Shown: positions 1 through 6,851 of the stretch, one piece after another
How the letters are laid out: each line of letters begins with the position of its first letter
Numbering within the stretch: the first letter of the stretch is position 1
Program-made: the position numbers and the translations under genes
The notes under the pieces: model-generated
Databases searched by the model: none
Told to the model about the DNA's origin: nothing
Seen by the model: only the letters and a program-made list of their open reading frames with translations
From: an uncultured Mitsuokella sp.
GTDB lineage: Bacteria > Bacillota > Negativicutes > Selenomonadales > Selenomonadaceae
Direction of reading: 5' to 3'
Assembly: GCA_900770895.1 (NCBI GenBank)
Contig: CAAGMF010000289.1
Location: 1 to 20,641 of the forward strand
Length of the DNA stretch: 20,641 nucleotides

Positions 1-1106
1 TCGGCCATCGCGAGATCCACAGCCTGCGCAGCGACTCGTACCAGATGCAGGATAATTTCCTCGCGCATACCTATGGACTGCGCTCCTTCACGGGCAAGAC
101 GGCTTTCTACCGGCTGGCACTGCTCGCCGCCATCCAGAATGAAGACACGCCGCTCAGCGAGCGCGAGCTGGCCGAGCATGACCTCGTGCCTACCGATACG
201 GAGCTGCCGGCTGGCATCACTGACATCAGCCGCAGCTCGGTACACCGTCAGCTGCAGGAGCTCAGTGCCCTCGGGCTCATCGAGGCCGTGAGCTGGCAGG
301 GGCACACGGCCTACCGCGCGGCTGCGAATCCCCTCGCGGATCTCACGCCCACGGAGGTCCGGCTGCTGTATGCGGCTATATGCGCCTATCGCCAGTTCGC
401 ACGGCTGACGGCGCCGGGCTACTGGCTCACGGATACGCTGCGGCGCCTCTATCCCGAGACTCTGCACGAGGTGCCGCCCCCGCTGCTGCAGCTGAAGCAC
501 GCCTCGATCACACGGGTGCTCGATGATGACGTCGCTGCGCAGCTGCTCGACTGCATCGCGGAGCGGCATCCCTGCACATTCACCTACCGGCTGAAGAAAT
601 CCTGCCGCGTACTGCCGCTGCACCTGCGCACCGATTTCCATACCGGCCGGCAGTATATGCTCGGGCTGGCGGCCAATGATGATGCCCCCGACCGGTACAG
701 CATGACACAGGAGTACCATCTGGCTGACATCACGGATCTGGAGGAGCTGCCGGACAGCATCCCGGCGCCATCCTCGCCGCCCCGCACTGCGCCGCTACAC
801 GAAGTCGAGCTGCACTTCCACCCCGCCGGCCCCATGGACGCACAGGCCATCATCGCGCGACTGCGCGAACGCTTCCCGGAGCCTGATGCGCTGCGCATCA
901 CGACGGCACCGCCGGAGAACGTCACCGCCGCATCGGCCCCGGCCGATCAATCCGTCATCACTGCCTGTCTGCGCGTGCGCGATCCGCTCACGCTCGTGCC
1001 GTGGCTGCGCACATTCTACCCGGCACTCGAGGTGCCGGCATCGGAGCCGCAGCTGCGCCAGCGCCTGTTGGCCGATATAGAGGAGGCCCTGAAGCAATAT
1101 GAGTGA
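1..1106 (+). CDS. WYL-domain transcriptional regulator, 5' end outside window
   Basis: This is a probable DNA-binding regulator of the HTH-WYL type. The frame is open from base 3, and the first ATG (45) has no Shine-Dalgarno sequence before it, so the real start probably lies upstream and the entry is partial. Counting from that ATG, residues about 35-95 look like a winged helix (SERELAEHD, then SRSSVHRQLQELSALGLIEA). Residues about 160-240 form the WYL-like beta barrel, with RQYMLGLA where the family has its W-Y-L stretch. The rest resembles the C-terminal WCX extension. The stop overlaps the start of the next gene by 8 bases, so the pair is translationally coupled. WYL proteins bind nucleic-acid-type ligands and often regulate defence loci; what this one controls is not shown. 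The cas6 promoter palindrome is a candidate target. Confidence 0.8.
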   Translation, partial: GHREIHSLRSDSYQMQDNFLAHTYGLRSFTGKTAFYRLALLAAIQNEDTPLSERELAEHDLVPTDTELPAGITDISRSSVHRQLQELSALGLIEAVSWQGHTAYRAAANPLADLTPTEVRLLYAAICAYRQFARLTAPGYWLTDTLRRLYPETLHEVPPPLLQLKHASITRVLDDDVAAQLLDCIAERHPCTFTYRLKKSCRVLPLHLRTDFHTGRQYMLGLAANDDAPDRYSMTQEYHLADITDLEELPDSIPAPSSPPRTAPLHEVELHFHPAGPMDAQAIIARLRERFPEPDALRITTAPPENVTAASAPADQSVITACLRVRDPLTLVPWLRTFYPALEVPASEPQLRQRLLADIEEALKQYE

Positions 1107-2055
1107 ATCACTGCTCCACGATATACACGCCGACCTATTTCTCGCGCTCGCCAGCCTCATGAACGATGTTGCCCGCGGTGCCCGGCCGACGCGCCGCGAG
1201 CTGCTGCGCCGCCTGCCTCATCCCGACCCGGCCCAGAGTCAGGAGGAGCTCGCCCTGCTCGAGTCGCTGTTCCTGTTCGACGCCGAGGGACGGGCCCTGC
1301 CCTTCGTGCGCCAGCCCGTATGCCTCACCCCGACACGGGGCGAGCAAAAATACCTGAAAGTGATGCTGAGCGACCAGGCCGCGCAGTTCCTGTTGCCAGA
1401 GGAACTGCGCCAGAAGCTGCTGACCCGGCTCGAGGACATCGATCTCCCGGATATCGCCGCTCACTGGAGCCTCACGCAGGACCGCGGCGATGACCTCATC
1501 GCCCTGCAGCCGCGTCTGGCTCTGGTATTCGCAGCATTGCGCGATCGTCGCATGCTGATCTGCCACAACGTCGACCGACGCGGCCGCAGCCATGTGAGCC
1601 GCGTCGCCCCCTGCCGCCTCGAATACGATGCCGCCCAGAACCGCTGCCGGCTCGTAGGCTGGCTGGCGTCCGAGCAACGCGCCATAAAGATGAACCTCAG
1701 CCGTCTCACAGACGTGCAGATGACCGACGAGGCCATCCCTGCGGATACTGAGGCGGCCTTCGCCGCCTTCCTAGCCGCCCGCCGCCAGGTGCTCGAGTTC
1801 ACGCTCACGCCGCGCTACAATGCCGTGCTGCGCTGCTTCACGCTTTTTGCTCCGTACGACAAAGAGGCCGCCTACGATGAGGATAGCGACCTCTATATGA
1901 TGCGCGTATTCTATTATGACTTCGACACGACCGAGATCGAGCAGCAGATTCTCTCCCTCGGCTCGGCCGTGACGGTCACCGCCCCAGCCGATTTGCGGGC
2001 CCGCATCCACGATTGCCTGCGGCAGCAGTACGAGCGCTTCGCATCCGCCGACTGA
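1099..2055 (+). CDS. second WYL-domain protein, coupled to the first
   Basis: A 318-residue protein starts with ATG inside the end of the upstream WYL gene. It has an alpha-helical N-terminal part without an obvious helix-turn-helix, then a WYL-like region at about residues 160-215 (LICHNVDRRGRSHVSRVAPCRLEYD, shortened: RVAPCRLEYD, then NRCRLVGWLASEQRAIKMN). The C-terminal part, about 230-315, resembles a WCX domain. Paired WYL genes often give a hetero-oligomeric regulator, and here only the first partner has a clear DNA-binding domain, so this one may be the ligand-sensing subunit (inference). It converges with the DUF1848 gene, with 37 bases between the two stops. Confidence 0.75.
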   Translation: MSESLLHDIHADLFLALASLMNDVARGARPTRRELLRRLPHPDPAQSQEELALLESLFLFDAEGRALPFVRQPVCLTPTRGEQKYLKVMLSDQAAQFLLPEELRQKLLTRLEDIDLPDIAAHWSLTQDRGDDLIALQPRLALVFAALRDRRMLICHNVDRRGRSHVSRVAPCRLEYDAAQNRCRLVGWLASEQRAIKMNLSRLTDVQMTDEAIPADTEAAFAAFLAARRQVLEFTLTPRYNAVLRCFTLFAPYDKEAAYDEDSDLYMMRVFYYDFDTTEIEQQILSLGSAVTVTAPADLRARIHDCLRQQYERFASAD

Positions 2056-2092
2056 GGTCCTCCCGGACCAACACGAGCACTGTCGACGCGGG

Positions 2093-3040
2093 CTAGAAGA
2101 GACTCAGCTCGCTGATGGCGGCCGCTTCATCGCGCAGGTGCTCTACCCGGCGATCGGTCACCCGAGCTCCCGGTGGAATGTTTCCGGTCAGCAGCGGGGA
2201 CGCGTCGTCATGCCCGGCACAGTGCGCCTGTACGAGCTTATCATTAAAGTTGGCATAGCAGTAGCGGCAGAGATGCTGGCAGGTATTGTATGCGCCGATG
2301 TCCACGCTCTTCATGCAGCCACAGGTGCCGCGCTGCGTGGCATCCTTCTTCACCTTGATCGGATAGCCTGCCACGCGCTCGATGCGCTGCTTATCGATGC
2401 AGGCACCATGCTCGATGCCATAGGCAGCCAGGTCGATGGCCTCCGAGCACGATTGCAGCGTGATGCCCTGGGCCTGACAGGCGGCCGCCATATGGGCTGC
2501 CAGCCGCGCCATCTGTTCCCCGCCGATCTCCTCGAGACCGAGCGCACGCGTGTTGCGCTCGGTCTTTTGGTACATGTCGAGGAAGCTGAATACACAGCAA
2601 TCCGTATACGGCGCCAGCTGCTCGAGCATCGCCGTGAACTGCTCCATATGCCACTCGACCGTATGCCGCGCTGTCAGCAATATCGGGTCATAGCGCCATA
2701 TCACACGGCCGGCGCCGAGCGCCTCCGACAGCTGCTGGAATGTGCGCATGACCTCCGCTTTCGGCGGCAGCTGCGGCTCGACATCGCGTCCATAGGGTGT
2801 GATGGTAAACTGGAAATAGCATGGCAGCTCCCGCAGCTCATCGATATAGCGCAGCATGGGCGCTGCATTCTTTGTCCAGAATACGAAGCACTCCACATCC
2901 TCGGGCCGCAGAGATACGCGGCTGATCTGTTTCGTGTTGAACGGGTTCTTTACGAGGACATAGCCCTCGTGCAGGCGACGCATGAACCATTCGCTATAAA
3001 ATGCCGGGATATCCGTACGACGGCTGGCACTGATGATCAC
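2093..3040 (-). CDS. DUF1848 family protein with C-terminal Cys cluster
   Basis: The 315-residue product begins with the family's typical MIISASRRTDIPAFYS and contains FVFWTKNA and FQFTITPYGRDVEP, all features of DUF1848. Near the C-terminus, Cys240, 242, 254, 258 and 261 form a cluster (CGCMKSVDIGAYNTC then CRYCYAN) that resembles an Fe-S or radical-SAM-like site. No biochemical function is established that I know of. The start is GTG at 3040, overlapping the TGA of the upstream methyltransferase gene by 4 bases (GTGA), with a GGGGGGA ribosome site inside that gene's last codons, so translation is coupled. The gene ends with TAG, rare in this window. Confidence 0.85.
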   Translation of the reverse strand: MIISASRRTDIPAFYSEWFMRRLHEGYVLVKNPFNTKQISRVSLRPEDVECFVFWTKNAAPMLRYIDELRELPCYFQFTITPYGRDVEPQLPPKAEVMRTFQQLSEALGAGRVIWRYDPILLTARHTVEWHMEQFTAMLEQLAPYTDCCVFSFLDMYQKTERNTRALGLEEIGGEQMARLAAHMAAACQAQGITLQSCSEAIDLAAYGIEHGACIDKQRIERVAGYPIKVKKDATQRGTCGCMKSVDIGAYNTCQHLCRYCYANFNDKLVQAHCAGHDDASPLLTGNIPPGARVTDRRVEHLRDEAAAISELSLF

Positions 3041-4281
3041 GACTGTCCCCCCTCTTTTTTCATGTAGATGGCCGATACGAAGGCATGTTTCTCGACTTTC
3101 TGACTGCGCAGACCCATCGCACAGATCGCGTCCTGCATGCTGATGCCCGAGTCATCGACCTCGGCCACTTCAGGGGCCAGCAATGTGTCCCAGCACTCTG
3201 CCTCGTCGAAATAGCTCCAGATATCGGTCTTGAACCGGCTCTTGTACTGCCGCGGCTCCACCAGCATGGCGAGACCGCCCGGCACGAGTGCCCGCTGCGC
3301 CTGGCTCGTCACCATCGCAGCATCTTCATTCTTCAGCCCCTCGCTGGCGTTCAACACGTTGCTCTCGATGAACAGGTCGTAGGCCGCATCCGGCATCGTC
3401 GGCAGCAGATCGACGAATTCGCCCTGCCGGCAGCGGACGTATAGATGCAGGTTGCGCGCCAGATCCTGCTGTATCCGCTCATAGAGGAATTTGAATATCT
3501 TTATAAAGCCCGGCTGGGCCTCGATGAGGTCATACTGGATGACGAATTTCGTATCGCGATTCTCCCGGGCCAGCCGGTTGTAGAAGTCTATGAGGGCCAG
3601 TGTCGTGGTCCCCGGGCCTGCGCCGATTTCGAGCACGCGCAGATGGTTCGCCAGCAGGTGGTTCTCGAGCGCGTAGCTCAGCGGCTGCCAGCATTTGTAG
3701 TAGTGCGCCGGCAGATACGTCAGCAGATAGTTCTCCTCCCGCTGGCGATAATCCGTCCGGTTGCAGTAATCAAAGTCGATATGCCCATGGCGCAGCTCGG
3801 CGCACTTCTGCGCATCTACCTCATCCAGCGATGAGACACCGAACAATTCCGTTATGGCCGTCTGCAGACCCTTGGGGAGGTCCAGCGGCCGATTGAACGG
3901 ATAGCGTTCGTCCGGCTGCAGCACATCGTCCAGGAATGATGCCTGCAGGTCAGCCGCATGTATGAACGATATTTGTTTTTCCCCAGGAAAGCCCTGCACC
4001 TGTGCCTGGCAATCGGCCCACGTGTAGTATATACCGGGATGCCGGCCTACGATGACCATATAGCATTTCGTCGTCGGCCACACGTCCCCGGCTCGCTGCG
4101 GCTGGGATTGCTCGCACACCTTCCGATGCGTCTGGAACCACTGCATGCACTCCTCGGAATCTGCAAATCCCTTGTATTTCGCGTTGGGGAAGCCATCTAC
4201 CTGCCGCTTGCAGCTCTCCCAGTCATAATAGATTCCCACAACGCGACCGACCGCCACGGCATAATACTTGCATTTCGCCAT
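3037..4281 (-). CDS. two hybrid-binding (viroplasmin/RHBD) domains fused to a SAM methyltransferase
   Basis: Residues 3-50 (KYYAVAVGR, GIYYDWESCKRQVDGFP, YKGF) and 72-117 (KCYMVIVGR, GIYYTWADCQAQVQGFPG, ISF) are two copies of the caulimovirus viroplasmin / RNase H1 N-terminal domain, which binds RNA-DNA hybrids or dsRNA. No RNase H catalytic domain follows. A class I SAM-dependent methyltransferase domain starts near residue 200, with motif I LEIGAGPGT at 217-225 and ESNVLNASEG as a probable motif IV. It is loosely reminiscent of Rsm22-like rRNA methyltransferases, but the substrate is unknown. The start has a TAGGAG site. It lies 13 bases after the TPR-CSD gene and overlaps the DUF1848 gene, indicating one operon. 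The fusion suggests methylation of a structured RNA or hybrid (inference). Confidence 0.8.
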   Translation of the reverse strand: MAKCKYYAVAVGRVVGIYYDWESCKRQVDGFPNAKYKGFADSEECMQWFQTHRKVCEQSQPQRAGDVWPTTKCYMVIVGRHPGIYYTWADCQAQVQGFPGEKQISFIHAADLQASFLDDVLQPDERYPFNRPLDLPKGLQTAITELFGVSSLDEVDAQKCAELRHGHIDFDYCNRTDYRQREENYLLTYLPAHYYKCWQPLSYALENHLLANHLRVLEIGAGPGTTTLALIDFYNRLARENRDTKFVIQYDLIEAQPGFIKIFKFLYERIQQDLARNLHLYVRCRQGEFVDLLPTMPDAAYDLFIESNVLNASEGLKNEDAAMVTSQAQRALVPGGLAMLVEPRQYKSRFKTDIWSYFDEAECWDTLLAPEVAEVDDSGISMQDAICAMGLRSQKVEKHAFVSAIYMKKEGGQS

Positions 4282-4294
4282 ATAGCATTCACTC

Positions 4295-5608
4295 CTATCC
4301 TACGAGCGTGATTTCCACCGCGTTGGACTCACGCACGTGCTTCTTGCGATTCTCGTGCTGTCCAAGCGTGAATCTCACCTTGCTGCCTTCCTTGACTGCC
4401 GCCCGGCGACCCTCGATATCGTCAAAGCGGAAATAGTAATCGTGACCATCATCGGAGGTGATGAATCCATCCCTGCCCGAAGGCAGGATCCTCTTTACCC
4501 TGCCGGTCGTAAATATCTTGTTCTTATCGCGCATTTTCTTCCAAAAGGGCTTGAGCTCCTGCAGGATGCTCTTCTTATCCATGGCTGCGATATCCGCCGG
4601 GACGCTCCAGGCGACTTTCCACCGGTAGGCCGGCCAGCCTTTCTCCGCGTATATGCGGTCGACGAGCTGCTGATGAAGCATGGCCGCCCGCTCCTCATGG
4701 TGCTCGACGAGCAGTGGAACCAGGCCAGCGTACATCTTCACGCGCATATCATGACTGCCATCTACGAGCGCCGCCTCGCTGGCATAGTATATTGCCTGAT
4801 CCGCATCGCCCTTCTGCCGCGCGATATCATAGGCCAGACCATAGATGTTCCAGTTGCCGACCCGCCCCTGCAGCAGATCCTCGAGGGCCTGCTCGGCCGA
4901 GTCTGGCTCTCCCATATGCAGATAGGACTTCGCCTGACGGTACTTCAGCCACATATCCTGCTGGTTCGTAAAGCGCGTGATGCTGTCAAGTGCCGCTGCA
5001 CAGCAAGAGATGCAAGCCTCGTATTCCTCCAGGCCCAAAAGGGCTTTGCTCTTGTAGTTGTACCATTTCTCACGGTCAGACATCATACGCCGGACCCTGC
5101 CCTCGTCCTCCGACTCGCGCTGGACATCGGACAGGGCAGCCGGATCCAGTGCATCGAGATAGCTGTTAACCAGTTCATAGTCTCTGCGATCAGCCTTGCC
5201 GTTCTTCTTTTCCTGCTTGTCCATGAGCAGCTTCACGGCCTTGAGCACGACGCATTTCAGTGGCGAATACTGCGTGCCGGAATTGTGCCGGATGATGAAC
5301 TCTACCTGACGCAGATACCGGTCGCAATCCTGCCTGAATGATTCCTCATCCTTCAGGTGCGTCTGGTAGAGCGCCCAGCCCATCGTATCATCTACATAGC
5401 CGGATTCCGGATAGGCTCTATGGAACAGCTTGTAGGCCGACAGACAGTCATCGTAGCGCTTCAGCTTGTACAGACTCCGCATATAGCAGCCGAAATCATA
5501 CTGAGATAGCTCAGCGAGCTGCCCCGCTGCCTCCAGCTCATCTCCAGCCGAGCAGATTGCTTCATAGTCCTTAGCTGCGTACAGTTCCTTCATATCGATA
5601 GCCATCAT
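4295..5608 (-). CDS. TPR-repeat protein with C-terminal cold-shock-like domain
   Basis: The first long-frame ATG is at 5632, but AGGAGG lies 7 bases before the ATG at 5608 (MMAIDMKE), so the shorter form of 437 residues is preferred. Most of the protein is alpha-helical with TPR-like units (for example KALLGLEEYEACISCCAAAL and LAYDIARQKGDADQAIYYAS). The last 70 or so residues form an OB-fold of the cold-shock type: GRVKRILPSGRDGFITSDDG, then DYYFRFDDI, then VKEGSKVRFTLGQ. Cold-shock domains bind single-stranded nucleic acid; TPRs make protein contacts. It is the probable RNA-binding scaffold of this operon (inference). The stop is TAG, with an in-frame TGA two codons later. Confidence 0.8.
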   Translation of the reverse strand: MMAIDMKELYAAKDYEAICSAGDELEAAGQLAELSQYDFGCYMRSLYKLKRYDDCLSAYKLFHRAYPESGYVDDTMGWALYQTHLKDEESFRQDCDRYLRQVEFIIRHNSGTQYSPLKCVVLKAVKLLMDKQEKKNGKADRRDYELVNSYLDALDPAALSDVQRESEDEGRVRRMMSDREKWYNYKSKALLGLEEYEACISCCAAALDSITRFTNQQDMWLKYRQAKSYLHMGEPDSAEQALEDLLQGRVGNWNIYGLAYDIARQKGDADQAIYYASEAALVDGSHDMRVKMYAGLVPLLVEHHEERAAMLHQQLVDRIYAEKGWPAYRWKVAWSVPADIAAMDKKSILQELKPFWKKMRDKNKIFTTGRVKRILPSGRDGFITSDDGHDYYFRFDDIEGRRAAVKEGSKVRFTLGQHENRKKHVRESNAVEITLVG

Positions 5609-5720
5609 CGCAATCCCTCCTAGTATTTGCATGTCTTGTTCAGCACATGTAACAGGGTACCACCGCCGGGCTCACGCAGCGTGTCAAAAAAACTGTGAAG
5701 TTAGCGCCAGCGACCGGATC

Positions 5721-6548
5721 TCACCTGCCCGTCACCCGCGTCTGACCGAAGCCCTGACCTGTCATGCGGCCGGTGCCTGAGAACGTGGCGAACTGGGCCA
5801 GCAGCGTCACGATTCCCGCGCTCTCCTCGTCGAGCGCGCGCAGGCTGTAGGTGAAGTCCCCGACGAATCCGCAGAGGCCATATTTCTGACCGAAGTAGAC
5901 GCGCTGCGTGCGGCCCTGCCAGTCAATCGGATAGATCTCCTCCGCGAGCTCGCCGATGCGGCTGCGGTCTATCATGCCGGGCAGATGCGCCTGATGCCAT
6001 TTGTCTGCCAGCGAGGCGAACACGAGCCGGGGCTCGGGCAGCGGATAGTCGTAGCGGTCGCGGCGGAACGCCACCGGCGAGCGAAAATGAAAGGCCACCT
6101 CGCGTTGGAAGGGCTGACTGAAGGCCGCCGCCAGCAGATCGTCGACGCGTGCAAGACCGCTAGCGCGCTGGCCATCGGCCTGCACGCGCACGATGCGGCA
6201 ATCAAGCTGCCCGATGCGCAGCGCCGCCCCGGCCGGTATGGCGAGCAGTGCCTCGACGACGTCAGTGCGCCAGGCGCTGACCCGCCAGAAGAACCGCGTA
6301 CCTGCCTTTACCATACGCGGTTCTTTCTCATAGATCATCCGGCAGGGCGGCTCATGCCCGATGAGGGGTGACACGGCGAACGGCTTCACATTCTCCCCAT
6401 CATGCAGCTCCGCCGAAAGCTCCGGCGAGATCTGCTGCAGCAGATGGAAAAGTCCCGCATGCAGCAGCCGTCCGGCGAATCCCGGCACGCTACCGCCCTG
6501 CTCGACCTCCAGCTCATAGACTACCGCTCCCAGTATCACTTCATCCAT
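5721..6548 (-). CDS. cas6: Cas6-family CRISPR RNA endoribonuclease, orphan
   Basis: The 275-residue length and layout fit Cas6, the RAMP-fold nuclease that cuts pre-crRNA within repeats. An N-terminal ferredoxin-like half contains LLHAGLFHLLQQI and NVKPFAVSPLIG, with His in the first helix as candidate catalytic residue. The C-terminal half ends in the glycine-rich loop typical of the family (FSGTGRMTGQGFGQTRV). The start ATG at 6548 has an AAAGGAG site 8 bases upstream. No other cas gene and no repeat-spacer array is visible. It lies 112 bases upstream of the TPR-CSD start on the same strand and could be transcribed with it. Its promoter and first 16 codons are duplicated at 13350-13476. Confidence 0.85.
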   Translation of the reverse strand: MDEVILGAVVYELEVEQGGSVPGFAGRLLHAGLFHLLQQISPELSAELHDGENVKPFAVSPLIGHEPPCRMIYEKEPRMVKAGTRFFWRVSAWRTDVVEALLAIPAGAALRIGQLDCRIVRVQADGQRASGLARVDDLLAAAFSQPFQREVAFHFRSPVAFRRDRYDYPLPEPRLVFASLADKWHQAHLPGMIDRSRIGELAEEIYPIDWQGRTQRVYFGQKYGLCGFVGDFTYSLRALDEESAGIVTLLAQFATFSGTGRMTGQGFGQTRVTGR

Positions 6549-6561
6549 GGCGATTGCTCCT

Positions 6562-6601
6562 TTGTACGATATTGCCGTATATTTTCTAATATATTGTACA
6601 A
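6562..6601. promoter_or_regulatory. 40-bp palindromic operator candidate at the cas6 promoter
   Basis: Two arms, TTGTACGATAT (6562-6572) and ATATTGTACAA (6591-6601), are inverted with one mismatch. The same arms with the same 18-bp spacer length occur at 13411-13450, where the arms are perfect and the spacer has diverged. Conserved arms and a drifting spacer suggest a protein-binding site. It covers the -10 box, the expected transcript start and the bases up to the ribosome site. A WYL or other regulator could bind it (inference). Confidence 0.6.
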
Positions 6602-6621
6602 CAAATCATCATACCTGCAAA
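6593..6621 (-). promoter_or_regulatory. cas6 promoter (-35 TTTGCA, 17 bp, -10 TACAAT)
   Basis: On the minus strand TTTGCA (6616-6621) and TACAAT (6593-6598) are 17 bp apart. The diverged copy at 13442-13470 keeps both boxes (TTTTCA, TACAAT) and the spacing, which supports the call. The -10 lies within the upstream arm of the palindrome, so binding there should repress. Confidence 0.55.
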
Positions 6622-6731
6622 GCTGATGGATTCCCATCGCTCCAGTCTGAAAGCACGAATGCAGGCTTTTCATGAATAGCAGCGAATAGATATGAATAAC
6701 ATAGTATATTTCTATGGATAGGGGAAAGAAT

Positions 6732-6851
6732 ATGACTAATTACAGGCACATCATGCGGATGTTCCTGCGTGATGTGAAAACGGATAATGAGAAAGGTGGT
6801 GCCGGGCAGGTCTCTTCTCATGTTTCCCAGAGGCTCGCCCACTTGATATGA
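6732..6851 (+). CDS. 39-residue leader ORF coupled to the M48 protease
   Basis: ATG at 6732 is preceded by a good GGGGAAAG ribosome site and opens a 39-codon frame (starting MTNYRHIMRMFLRDVKTD). It ends in TGA at 6849-6851, overlapping the protease ATG by two bases (ATGA). The protease itself has only a weak, distant GAGG, so translational coupling would explain its start. The peptide is basic and polar with no recognised family. Its role may be purely to deliver ribosomes to the protease gene. Confidence 0.5.
   Translation: MTNYRHIMRMFLRDVKTDNEKGGAGQVSSHVSQRLAHLI

Larger units (their letters stand above)
6501..6627. repeat. left copy of the 127-bp imperfect direct repeat flanking the island
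   Basis: This segment (first 16 cas6 codons, ribosome site, palindrome and promoter) aligns without gaps to 13350-13476. The coding part differs at only 3 of 48 positions; the palindrome spacer and promoter spacer differ more. The two copies have the same orientation and bracket about 6.7 kb of accessory DNA. Confidence 0.75.

Noticed and set aside
2138..3067. Long rightward ORF opposite DUF1848, with similar long antisense ORFs at 3445-3834, 4337-5341, 13476-14285, 14858-15847 and 18203-19147
   Set aside because: They are mirror frames of recognised GC-rich genes, have no ribosome site, and their translations look like no protein family.
5633..6730. CRISPR array near cas6
   Set aside because: Neither flank of cas6, nor any other stretch read, shows regularly spaced repeats of 25-40 bases.
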